Part shown: in pieces, positions 15,652 to 23,383 of the stretch
Layout of the letters: each line of letters starts with the position of its first letter
How positions within the stretch are numbered: the first letter of the stretch is position 1
Origin: JAHFOW01 sp964370795
GTDB lineage: Bacteria; Planctomycetota; Brocadiia; Brocadiales; Brocadiaceae
Assembly: GCA_964370795.1 (NCBI GenBank)
Contig: CAYJME010000013.1
Span: 1-31,596, forward strand
Direction: 5' to 3'
DNA length: 31,596 nt
The notes under the pieces: model-generated
The model's database searches: none
The model's input: the letters and a program-made list of their open reading frames with translations, nothing else
Told to the model about the DNA's origin: nothing
Position numbers and translations under genes: made by a program

Positions 15652-17211
15652 ATGAACCAAAATGTTTTAAAAATAATTCCATCTGTAAATGAACTTCTGG
15701 AATCACCTGAAATATCAAGGTTGGCAGAGATTTATCAGCGACAGTTTGTTGTTGATACAATACGGGTAGTTTTGGATGAGATACGGCAATTATTGAGAAA
15801 TAAGGAATTCCCCCTTAATCCTCCGGTAAATGGAGAGGGGGGAGATGACCGGGAGATGCTTAAAGGCAATAAACGGGAAGAGACAAAAGTTTTTGGAGAA
15901 ATGCCGGTCTTGGACTTATCTCCTCAGTGTTTGTTTCAATTTATCGAACAGAGGCTGCAACAAAAATGCTCTGGTATTGAGTACGCCATCAATGCAACGG
16001 GTATTATTCTGCACACAGGGCTTGGCAGGTCTCCGATTGCGGAGGATGCTGCACGCCGGATACAAGAAGTACTTAAGGGGTTTTGTACCCTTGAGATTGA
16101 GAAGGATACAGGCAGGAGAGGTGTCCGATATCATGGCGTTGAGCGTCTTGTCTGCATGATTACCGGGGCGGAATCGGCGCTGGTGGTAAACAACAATGCC
16201 GCAGCGGTCTTGTTGACTTTGGACACCTTAGCCAAAGGCAGAGAAGCCGTCATATCACGTTCTCAATTGGTAGAGATCGGCGGGTCGTTCCGTATGCCCG
16301 ATGTCATGGCCAAGAGTGGTTCCATCCTGGTTGAGGTGGGCACGACAAACAAGACGTATGTGAATGATTATAAAAATGCTATTACCGAACGTACCGGCCT
16401 TATCATCAAGGTGCATCAGAGCAATTTCAAGATTGTGGGTTTTACTGAATCTGTTGAATTAAAAGACCTGGTTTCATTAGGGCAGGAGCATAACATCCCC
16501 GTGGCCTATGACCTCGGCAGTGGGGCGTTGATTGACCTTCAAAAATATGGATTGCCCCATGAGCCAACCGTTCAGGAAGCGATAAAGGCCGGGGTTGATG
16601 TCGTTACGTTTAGCACTGATAAATTACTCGGCGGTCCGCAGGGCGGTATTATTGCTGGTAAAAAAAAGTGGGTTGATTTGTTGAAAAAGAATCCCTTAAC
16701 GCGAGCGCTCCGTGTGGGGAAGTTGACGATTGCTGCGCTCGAAGCGACTTTAAAACTCTATCTGGAAGAGGATATCGCCGCAAAAAAAGTTCCCGTTCTG
16801 TGTATGATGTTGACGCCTGTAGAGATTGTTGAAGAAAGGTGTAAAAGATTCATAGATGCCATACGACCCGACTCGGAAAATTACGTTGAAATCTCCTTGA
16901 TTGATGGTGTTTCAGAGATGGGTGGCGGCTCATTACCGGGAGAGGGAATACCGACGAAAATTGTTTCGCTCCGATCTGAGAAGATATCTGCCGGATCACT
17001 CGCTGCGCGATTGAGGATGCATAACCCGCCTGTCTTTGCAAGGATTGAACAAGACCGTGTTCTTATGGATATGCGGACGGTGTATGATGCGGAGGTGGAT
17101 ATTATTGCTCGGGCTTTGGAAAAGATTGTTCAGGGATATAAAAAGGAGAAACCACAGATTTCGCGGATTACACAGATTGAAGAACAAGGAATAATGAATA
17201 TCGAAGAGTAA
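15652..17211 (+). CDS. selA: L-seryl-tRNA(Sec) selenium transferase
   Basis: SelA converts Ser-tRNA(Sec) to Sec-tRNA(Sec) using selenophosphate and PLP. The 519-aa product has the N-terminal tRNA-binding region, the core 'NATGIILHTGLGRSP' (about 116-130), 'VVNNNAAAVLL' and PLP-lysine Lys324 in STDKLLGGPQGG. It is about 55 residues longer than E. coli SelA. About half the excess is an insertion around residues 53-80, encoded by a GC-rich palindrome and neighbouring sequence (15808-15850). The remainder is a C-terminal tail from about 500 onward (KPQISRITQIE) translated from a CCACAGATT dispersed repeat. Both preserve the frame. No Shine-Dalgarno is seen at ATG 15652. It precedes selB by 141 bp. 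Confidence 0.93.
   Translation: MNQNVLKIIPSVNELLESPEISRLAEIYQRQFVVDTIRVVLDEIRQLLRNKEFPLNPPVNGEGGDDREMLKGNKREETKVFGEMPVLDLSPQCLFQFIEQRLQQKCSGIEYAINATGIILHTGLGRSPIAEDAARRIQEVLKGFCTLEIEKDTGRRGVRYHGVERLVCMITGAESALVVNNNAAAVLLTLDTLAKGREAVISRSQLVEIGGSFRMPDVMAKSGSILVEVGTTNKTYVNDYKNAITERTGLIIKVHQSNFKIVGFTESVELKDLVSLGQEHNIPVAYDLGSGALIDLQKYGLPHEPTVQEAIKAGVDVVTFSTDKLLGGPQGGIIAGKKKWVDLLKKNPLTRALRVGKLTIAALEATLKLYLEEDIAAKKVPVLCMMLTPVEIVEERCKRFIDAIRPDSENYVEISLIDGVSEMGGGSLPGEGIPTKIVSLRSEKISAGSLAARLRMHNPPVFARIEQDRVLMDMRTVYDAEVDIIARALEKIVQGYKKEKPQISRITQIEEQGIMNIEE
17149..17179 (+). repeat. CCACAGATT-family repeat inside the selA 3' end
   Basis: AAACCACAGATTTCGCGG followed by ATTACACAGATT. It is translated in frame as the C-terminal tail of SelA. 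Confidence 0.8.
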
Positions 17212-17254
17212 TAGAATAATAGATCTTGAGGGAAGATAATAAAACCACCATTGG

Positions 17255-17285
17255 GAAGGATTGCTTCGCTTCGATCGCAATGACA
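17255..17285 (+). repeat. GGATTGCTTCGCT-type dispersed repeat, second copy
   Basis: GAAGGATTGCTTCGCTTCGA followed by TCGCAATGACA, sharing ends with 12461-12491. It occupies the selA-selB gap. Confidence 0.75.
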
Positions 17286-17352
17286 TGTGGTGCAAATTTG
17301 TTCATTTTTATATTGTTTGTGTTGGTATTACGTCAGGATATATGTGTTTTCT

Positions 17353-19293
17353 ATGAAACAATCGGAACAATCAAAAAATACAAATACCCATCAAATTGAG
17401 CACATCATTATTGGAACGGCGGGACATATTGATCATGGGAAGACGTCGCTGGTAAGGGCATTGACGGGGATTGATACCGATAGATTGCCTGAAGAGAAAC
17501 AGCGCGGATTGACCATTGACCTCGGTTTTGCTTATCTTGATCTTGATACTGGCCGGAGGGTAAGCATTGTTGATGTTCCCGGTCACGAGAAATTTGTTAA
17601 AAATATGCTGGCAGGCGCCACGAGTATTAATTTGGTATTGTTTGTTATTGCGGCTGACGACGGCGTTATGCCGCAAACCATGGAACATCTGGAAATCATC
17701 AACCTCCTGGGAATTCAGCATGGACTCATTGCCTTAACGAAGAAAGACCTGGTAACCGATGAATGGCTTGCCGTAGTACAGGAAGATATAAAAAAGATGT
17801 TAAGTGGCACGTCGCTTGAAAGCGCGCCTGTTACACCGGTGTCCGTTGTTACCGGCGAGGGAATGGATACGTGCAAAAAGACCATCCGGAAACTTGTAGA
17901 CCAGATAGAGACACAAAAGAGTATTCGTGTGTTTCGTATGTCCATTGACAGGTCTTTTACCATGTCTGGCTATGGATGTGTTGTAACCGGCCCGATTTCG
18001 GGTGGTCAGGTGTCTGTGGAAGATGAAGTAGAATTATTACCGGTAAAAAAGATTTTACGAGTGCGTGGGATCGAAGTGACGGGCGAGCGTGTGCCGACGG
18101 CATGCGTCGGTCAAAGGGCTGCAATTAATCTGTCGAATATCAAAGCTGCAGAGATTAAACGCGGTTATGCGCTTTCTGTTCCCGGCTATCTGCAACCGAC
18201 AAACCTTGTGGATGTATCGCTGAGATTAATTAAAAGTGCGAGAAATCCATTAAAAAACAGGGCAAGGATACGTTTTCACATCAATACCTCTGAGATTATG
18301 GGTCGTGTTATCCTGCTTGATCGGGAAGCATTAAAACCAGGTGAAGAGGCCCTGGTGCAGATCATACTGGAAGGTCTTATTACTACCGAAAGGGGTGATC
18401 GTTTTATTATTCGGTCTTATTCGCCAGCCTATACTATTGGCGGTGGTAAGGTGCTGAGATATGGCACGGAGCGCTTAAAACGGTTTAAAGAAGAGACGGT
18501 AAAGGCATTGAGTGTTTTTGCCCGTGGAAGTCTTTCGGATATCGTAGAATATTTTTATTGCGAAGACGGCAAAAAAACACTTACCGTTGATGATGTCTCC
18601 AGGCGGGCAAATGTTCATCCTTCCGTGGCCGAAAAAGTTGTTGGCGGATTGATAAGCAAGGGCATTCTTCTGTCATTTTCACTTGATGGCAAAAATGTGA
18701 TTTTTCATCGAAATAAAATTGCATCTTTCAAGGAAGAAATTTTAAGGATATTGAAAGGATTCCACAAAGAAAATCCCATGAAAATGGGTATGGAGGAGAG
18801 CCAGTTAAAGACGACATTAGGGAAAGATATAAAGCCGCAGTTCATTAACGCTTCGATTTCCTTCTTGAAAAATGAGAAGGCCGTTAAGATTGAAGATAAC
18901 AAGGTGTCACTTATGGATTTTCATGTTGTGGCGTCAACACAGGACAAAAGCGCTGCTGATAAGGTAGAAGAATATTTTGTAAAGGCAGGTCTTGCTACTC
19001 CTTCAATGGAGGAAGTAAGTGTGAAATTTGGCGCTGCTGCCAGATCAATTATTTCGTTACTTATTGAGCAGAAGAGACTCGTAGAGATTGAAAATGGTCT
19101 TTATTTCCCTGCAATAACGCTGAATAAATTAAAAGAGGTTATTCGGGAGCAGATTAAAAAGAATGGCCCTATGAGTGTGGCGCAGTTCAGGGATTTAACG
19201 AAGACGACTCGCAAATATGCTGTGCCGCTGCTGGAATATTTTGATGCAGTCCATTTTACCAGAAGGACAGGGGATGTGAGGATTCTGTTGTGA
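17353..19293 (+). CDS. selB: Selenocysteine-specific translation elongation factor
   Basis: SelB brings Sec-tRNA(Sec) to UGA codons marked by a SECIS hairpin. The 646-aa product (from ATG 17353) has the G1 loop GHIDHGKT (residues 24-31), 'DVPGHE', 'TKKDL' (the SelB form of NKxD), two beta-barrel domains to about residue 370, and a C-terminal winged-helix region that binds SECIS RNA. The ORF could be extended to GTG 17287, but those 22 residues come from the dispersed repeat and AT-rich spacer and do not match the family, so ATG 17353 is chosen. Linked to selA. No tRNA-Sec gene (selC) is found in this window, and no gene here reads through an in-frame TGA. Confidence 0.95.
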   Translation: MKQSEQSKNTNTHQIEHIIIGTAGHIDHGKTSLVRALTGIDTDRLPEEKQRGLTIDLGFAYLDLDTGRRVSIVDVPGHEKFVKNMLAGATSINLVLFVIAADDGVMPQTMEHLEIINLLGIQHGLIALTKKDLVTDEWLAVVQEDIKKMLSGTSLESAPVTPVSVVTGEGMDTCKKTIRKLVDQIETQKSIRVFRMSIDRSFTMSGYGCVVTGPISGGQVSVEDEVELLPVKKILRVRGIEVTGERVPTACVGQRAAINLSNIKAAEIKRGYALSVPGYLQPTNLVDVSLRLIKSARNPLKNRARIRFHINTSEIMGRVILLDREALKPGEEALVQIILEGLITTERGDRFIIRSYSPAYTIGGGKVLRYGTERLKRFKEETVKALSVFARGSLSDIVEYFYCEDGKKTLTVDDVSRRANVHPSVAEKVVGGLISKGILLSFSLDGKNVIFHRNKIASFKEEILRILKGFHKENPMKMGMEESQLKTTLGKDIKPQFINASISFLKNEKAVKIEDNKVSLMDFHVVASTQDKSAADKVEEYFVKAGLATPSMEEVSVKFGAAARSIISLLIEQKRLVEIENGLYFPAITLNKLKEVIREQIKKNGPMSVAQFRDLTKTTRKYAVPLLEYFDAVHFTRRTGDVRILL

Positions 19294-19340
19294 ATTTTGG
19301 GTTTGCGATTTTTTGCAACAATTTAGTTCTTTTGAAAAAG

Positions 19341-19411
19341 GAGGGACGATGCATTTGCCAGCTTGGGTATGAACGCATTTATGCCAATTTATCGCAAATG
19401 CTTCGTCCCTC
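19341..19411. repeat. long imperfect inverted repeat between convergent genes
   Basis: GAGGGACGATGCATTTGC (19341-19358) pairs with GCAAATGCTTCGTCCCTC (19394-19411), 17 of 18 positions, around a 35-nt loop. It ends directly at the stop of the minus-strand NicO-like gene. It may act as a bidirectional end signal or be a MITE-like repeat. Confidence 0.75.
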
Positions 19412-20035
19412 TTAATGATGTATGATGAGAAATACGATGCCCAGGACAGACAACATCCCGCCGATAATTTCCTTCTCGTGATGCTCGATACGACAAAGGT
19501 TTATCCTTTTCACGCCTGTATAAGCAATCGTTGTTAAGGCTGTCATACCAGATACCGTTGTTGCTGATAGTATAATTATCAGTAGGAAAAGGGTGCCCCA
19601 GCTAAAGGTGCTGGCAGCTAAAAATATGGGCAATACGGCCACGCACGGTGAACAACTCAACATCAGGAAGAGCGAAATTACGATGGCCTTGTCAGAGAAT
19701 TTTGACTGGCCATGGTTATGAGTGCAAGGTCTTAGTCTTCCGAAGATGACAAAGGTAATGCCAATGATGATCAAAATGATACCCGATATCGGTTCTGCAA
19801 TGGCCTCTGCATGTTTTGAGATATGAAACCCCATAATGGTAATGATTGAACCCAGAATACCGGTTACTATGGAATGTCCTAAACCGGCGATGACGGTGAC
19901 AAGAATGGTTTTTGTCAAACTCCACTTTTGTCCTTTTGCTATAAGGGCAAAGGGCATCCAGTGGTTTGGCATAATTGCGTGGGTCAGGGCGATGCAAAAG
20001 GTCGCCACGATAAGGCTGATTGGTGTATGGTGCAT
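19412..20035 (-). CDS. Six-helix membrane protein, NicO/UreH-like, possible metal transporter
   Basis: The 207-aa product is nearly all hydrophobic, with about six predicted membrane segments. Features: an N-terminal 'ALTHAIMPNHW' (about 17-27) with two His, 'AGLGHSIVTG' (about 50-59), a His-containing loop 'RPCTHNHGQ' (about 102-110), and 'LSCSPCVAVLP' (about 125-135). The Gly-His-Ser and Ser-Pro-Cys motifs resemble the NicO/RcnA and UreH-like transporter group of the LysE superfamily. Nickel, cobalt or another cargo is a guess. Start ATG 20035 has no clear Shine-Dalgarno. It is separated from lpxI by 78 bp on the same strand and need not be in the same operon. Confidence 0.6.
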   Translation of the reverse strand: MHHTPISLIVATFCIALTHAIMPNHWMPFALIAKGQKWSLTKTILVTVIAGLGHSIVTGILGSIITIMGFHISKHAEAIAEPISGIILIIIGITFVIFGRLRPCTHNHGQSKFSDKAIVISLFLMLSCSPCVAVLPIFLAASTFSWGTLFLLIIILSATTVSGMTALTTIAYTGVKRINLCRIEHHEKEIIGGMLSVLGIVFLIIHH

Positions 20036-20113
20036 GGATAGTTAGTTATAAGTAGTGAGTTTTAAGTTATTAGTTTTAAGTTGAAGGAATACTTTATCTC
20101 CAGTGTGCTTGCT

Positions 20114-20932
20114 TTACAATCCGATAATCGCTATATCTGCCAGTTCTGCTGCCTTTATGGTTTCTTCAACGTCTAAAATAAGCGTCTTTTCTGCCTCAAG
20201 GGCAAGGACGGATGCGGAGGCTTCTTTGAGCGTTTTTATCGTTTCCAGTCCGACCGTTGGTATGTCGAATCGCGGGTCGAAGTTGTGTTTGCTGACCTTG
20301 ATGACCACAATGTCTTCTTTTCCCAGTTTTCCACCCCGACGAATGGCTTCATCTGTGCCTTCCAGCGCCTCTACGGCCAGAACCACTTTTTCTTTTACCG
20401 CCATGCACTGGCCGATGCCAAACCGCGCAATTTCCTTGGCAATCGGCCATCCAAAGTGGATGTCTTCCATTTCCTTTTCCGATGGCTGTTTTTTTGTCAA
20501 TACGCCCTTTTGTGCCAGCAATTGCGGCACGTAGAGTGTTGAATTTTGCAACTCAATACCGTCTTTCAATAATTCATTGGCAACGGCCTCTAGGAGCGAA
20601 TGGTCGTCCCGTCTTTTCACGTGTCTATACCAGAGATTGATAGTCCTCAGGTCTGGCAGGAATCGAAGATTCCTGAATGAAGAAAACATATTAGTCTTGG
20701 TGAGGCCGCCGGCCATAACCGCTTTCGTTATCTGTTCGTTTTTGAAAATTTTTATCAACTTACCAATCTGGGCAACGCCGACCCAGTACAGTTTTTCAAC
20801 ATACCGTTCGATTTCCGGGGAGGTTTCTCCATCAATGCCCACGGCAATAATGGGGACTTTATTATCCCGTGCGCCTTTGGCAAACAAGAGGGGGAATCGG
20901 CCGTTTCCGGCAATTAAACCGAGTTTTTCCAT
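20114..20932 (-). CDS. lpxI: UDP-2,3-diacylglucosamine pyrophosphatase, LpxI type
   Basis: LpxI hydrolyses UDP-2,3-diacylglucosamine to lipid X and UMP in lipid A synthesis, replacing LpxH. The 272-aa product matches the DUF1009 layout: N-terminal 'GLIAGNGRFPLLFAKGAR' (about 5-22), middle 'KAVMAGGLTKTNMF' (about 70-83), 'RRDDHSLLEAVANELLKDG' (about 107-125) and C-terminal 'VIKVSKHNFDPRFDIPTVGLETI' (about 212-234). Normal length. The ATG at 20932 lies 19 bp inside the end of lpxD, so translational coupling is likely. Cytoplasmic or peripheral membrane enzyme. Confidence 0.93.
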   Translation of the reverse strand: MEKLGLIAGNGRFPLLFAKGARDNKVPIIAVGIDGETSPEIERYVEKLYWVGVAQIGKLIKIFKNEQITKAVMAGGLTKTNMFSSFRNLRFLPDLRTINLWYRHVKRRDDHSLLEAVANELLKDGIELQNSTLYVPQLLAQKGVLTKKQPSEKEMEDIHFGWPIAKEIARFGIGQCMAVKEKVVLAVEALEGTDEAIRRGGKLGKEDIVVIKVSKHNFDPRFDIPTVGLETIKTLKEASASVLALEAEKTLILDVEETIKAAELADIAIIGL

Positions 20933-21954
20933 AGCTCTTCCAATTGTTTTAACCGTTTTTCCATGGTTTTAATCTGATCTTTGAGTTCCGGCAATTTTTC
21001 GATAATTACATAACACCGGCGCATCCGTTGGATGGGGAGCGCTGGTGTTCCCAGGTATGTCTCGTTATCCGGGATGTCTTTTGCTACCCCCGAATAGCCG
21101 CCGACCGTAACATTATTTCCGATTTTAACGTGTCCCACTACTCCGACTCCGCCGGCGAGGGTAACGTGATTTCCAATTTCCGTTGTTCCCGCAACACCTA
21201 CCTGCGATACAATCAGACAGTTTTCGCCTATCTCGACGTTGTGAGAAATAACAACCTGACTGTCAATCTTTGTACCCTTTCGAATAATCGTCTCTCCTAA
21301 AACAGCACGATTTATCGTTGTGTTTGCTCCGATATCCACGTCGTCCTCGACAACGGTGATACCGACCTGGGGGATTTTGTAATATTTTTCCCCGTCTGGC
21401 GCGTATCCAAACCCACCGCTGCCGATAACAGTATTACTGTGAATAGTGACCCGTTTGCCGATTACCGTGTCGTCATAAAGTACTGCATTGGAATAAATAA
21501 CCGTGTCATCGCCAATGGTACAGTTATTGCCAATATAGACGCCGGGATACAAGACTACACGATTGCCAATGTGTGTGTATTCGCCTACCGTAACGTATTG
21601 ATGGATGGAAACGTCCTGACCCATGATAGCTGTTTTGCTGACTCTGGCGGTAGCGTCTGTCCCTGTCACGGGTACAGGTTTTTGATACATTAAAAGTTCC
21701 ACTAACTTTGCAAATACAAGATAAGGATTGTTGCATACCAGAAGATTTTTTCTGACATCTTTTAATTTTGGTGGGACGATAATGGCTGTTGCACAAGTCT
21801 GATGGGCTTTTTTTATATATTTCTCGTTGGATATGAAAGTAATATCACCCGCCTGTGCCGCATCAATACCCATTACGCGACGTATCTTAACGGCAGGGTC
21901 GCCGATTACGGCGCCGCCAACAAATTCAGCAAGTTCTTGTAATGTTTTTTCCAT
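20914..21954 (-). CDS. lpxD: UDP-3-O-(3-hydroxyacyl)glucosamine N-acyltransferase
   Basis: LpxD adds the second hydroxyacyl chain to UDP-3-O-acylglucosamine from acyl-ACP. The 346-aa product has an N-terminal uridine-binding domain (about 1-100), then a left-handed beta helix of hexapeptide repeats (about 105-300), with the catalytic-His segment 'VVISHNVEIGENCLI', and a C-terminal coiled coil (about 310-340) that includes the repeated-K/E 'LKDQIKTMEKRLKQLEEL'. An in-frame TTG one codon upstream (21957) could also serve, but ATG 21954 is favoured. Operon order on this strand is lpxD-lpxI, overlapping by 19 bp, with CPBP gene before it. Confidence 0.95.
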   Translation of the reverse strand: MEKTLQELAEFVGGAVIGDPAVKIRRVMGIDAAQAGDITFISNEKYIKKAHQTCATAIIVPPKLKDVRKNLLVCNNPYLVFAKLVELLMYQKPVPVTGTDATARVSKTAIMGQDVSIHQYVTVGEYTHIGNRVVLYPGVYIGNNCTIGDDTVIYSNAVLYDDTVIGKRVTIHSNTVIGSGGFGYAPDGEKYYKIPQVGITVVEDDVDIGANTTINRAVLGETIIRKGTKIDSQVVISHNVEIGENCLIVSQVGVAGTTEIGNHVTLAGGVGVVGHVKIGNNVTVGGYSGVAKDIPDNETYLGTPALPIQRMRRCYVIIEKLPELKDQIKTMEKRLKQLEELWKNSV

Positions 21955-21978
21955 CAAAAATATTTAATTAATTAAAAT

Positions 21979-22037
21979 GAAACCGCAGATTTCCAGATGA
22001 CACAGATTCATTTTTTTGTCTGCGCAATCTGTGGTTT
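21979..22037. repeat. inverted pair of CCACAGATT repeats containing the CPBP stop codon
   Basis: A forward copy (21979-22008) and a reverse copy (22018-22037) face each other and can fold into a stem of about 13 bp (GAAACC...CAGATT with GTTTC...). The stop codon of the CPBP gene lies inside, and its last dozen residues come from the repeat. It separates CPBP from lpxD. Confidence 0.8.
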
Positions 22038-22982
22038 CTGATCAGAAGAGGGTGTTACGAGTTTTATGAGGATTAAGGTAACAATTAAAAGTCCCCATCC
22101 AAGCACCCCTGTAACTACATTACTATCGCCAAATAACCAAGTGAGTTTTGACCCTCGATGGTCAAATAATATCTTATTTGTCTTAATAAGAAATACCCAT
22201 GCGGTATGGAGTCCAATAGCAAAATAAAGCGATTTTGTCCTCACGCAGGCGTACGATAATACTATGCCAACGAGAACCAGGCCAACCAGTGAGGGTAAAT
22301 TGGAGATAAAATGTACGGCAATATTCTGGAAAAACTGGTAAATGACCAGGAAACCGATAAATGGTTGAATACCAGGCAACACCAGCGATTTAATCTTGAA
22401 AAAATGTAACATTGCATAAAAAAGGCTGCTAAAGCACATGGCGGATATTGCATGCATGTCCTCCAAAAAGCTCAGGAAAATAAATCCCCTGAAAAACACC
22501 TCTTCTATACATCCGATAATACCTGCGGCCAGAAGTACCTTGATAAGTTGAATGAAGAAATCTCCCGTGGATTTTGCGTCTACGTTTAATACTTTTGTAC
22601 CGTTGGAGTATAAAAAGGTTGTGTAGAAAATAAACATTCCGGCGCCTAAAAAGAACCCCATCTGGAGGTGTCTCAACCACCCCTCGGTGTGTTTGATGCC
22701 GACCGTGGTAAAAGAGCCTATCTTTACGGTTTTTCTGAACAAAAAGACCACGATAATAGTCATACCCATAATAATACGCCGCATAACCCTCCCAAAATCG
22801 TAACTTCCCTGCTCATAGTTGAGCAGGTCTGCCAGGAGGTTGTTTGATGGTAAGCATGCATCCAGCAATATCTTTACAAGAGGCGCAAGTAAGCTGCTCA
22901 GGCATAGTATCAGGAGAAACAAGAGGAGTATCTTTTTGTATTGTTTCAGGTTGTTAAATAGAGTCATTTTAACAATTCTCAT
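22008..22982 (-). CDS. CPBP-family intramembrane metalloprotease (Rce1/Abi-like)
   Basis: Polytopic membrane protein, 324 aa from ATG 22982, with about seven to eight hydrophobic segments. The three conserved motifs of the CPBP family are present: Glu-Glu-x3-Arg at E160/E161/R165 (EEVFFRG), His193 in 'FYAMLHF' and His259 in 'GLHTAW'. These are the expected catalytic glutamates and metal-binding histidines, so it is likely active. Substrate unknown. A long ORF start (TTG 23048) is possible, but ATG 22982 or 22967 is more likely; no Shine-Dalgarno decides. The last residues (QKPQIAQTKK) are translated from a dispersed repeat. Confidence 0.82.
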   Translation of the reverse strand: MRIVKMTLFNNLKQYKKILLLFLLILCLSSLLAPLVKILLDACLPSNNLLADLLNYEQGSYDFGRVMRRIIMGMTIIVVFLFRKTVKIGSFTTVGIKHTEGWLRHLQMGFFLGAGMFIFYTTFLYSNGTKVLNVDAKSTGDFFIQLIKVLLAAGIIGCIEEVFFRGFIFLSFLEDMHAISAMCFSSLFYAMLHFFKIKSLVLPGIQPFIGFLVIYQFFQNIAVHFISNLPSLVGLVLVGIVLSYACVRTKSLYFAIGLHTAWVFLIKTNKILFDHRGSKLTWLFGDSNVVTGVLGWGLLIVTLILIKLVTPSSDQKPQIAQTKK

Positions 22983-23054
22983 GTATAGGAATTTCAATAC
23001 AAATCGTAGCGTGGGTGGTTTATCCCTATAACCGTTTGCATAGATCAAACCGTT

Positions 23055-23083
23055 TAAACCGTTTAAACAGATTAAACGGTTTA
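23055..23083. repeat. perfect 12-bp palindrome between divergent genes
   Basis: TAAACCGTTTAA (23055-23066) and TTAAACGGTTTA (23072-23083). It could be a regulator-binding site or a hairpin; no T-tract suggests it is not a terminator on the plus strand. Confidence 0.6.
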
Positions 23084-23309
23084 TTGCCGACTGCGCTACA
23101 ATAAAAGGTTTCCGTAAGGCTTAATTAAAATTATGGTGAAATGATAGTGTTGTCAATAGCAGTTGTCAACTGAAAATAGTTTCTGAGATGGATTATGGAA
23201 TTGTAATGAATAATATTTTGATATGGTCAGGGTTCCGATAAATCATGCTATGAAAAATATAAGGTTGTTTTTGAATTTACTTCATAGACAGCACTATTTG
23301 TAAAATATA

Positions 23310-23338
23310 TTGACTAGTTATGGTTATTGAGATATATT
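23310..23338 (+). promoter_or_regulatory. sigma70-type promoter of argH
   Basis: TTGACT (23310-23315) and TATATT (23333-23338) are separated by exactly 17 bp. The predicted start is near 23345, giving a leader of about 40 nt to the argH ATG at 23384. Confidence 0.65.
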
Positions 23339-23383
23339 ACTGAACTTATTTTTACGGGTATGATTGTATAGGGTTCGAGCATT

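Larger units (their letters stand above)
22983..23383. other. divergent intergenic region between CPBP and argH
   Basis: No gene is seen. It contains a 12-bp inverted repeat TAAACCGTTTAA/TTAAACGGTTTA (23055-23083) with loop ACAGA, which also carries a short AAACCGTTT direct repeat, and the argH promoter at 23310-23338. Confidence 0.7.

Noticed and set aside
17287..17352. SelB start at GTG 17287
   Set aside because: It starts at the end of a dispersed repeat and gives 22 residues unlike SelB; ATG 17353 fits the family.
19294..19411. tRNA-Sec gene after selB
   Set aside because: The inverted repeat lacks the acceptor, T arm and CCA of a tRNA and has a loop too long for one.
22983..23048. TTG start of the CPBP gene at 23048
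   Set aside because: No Shine-Dalgarno and the extra residues are hydrophilic without family match; internal ATGs fit better.
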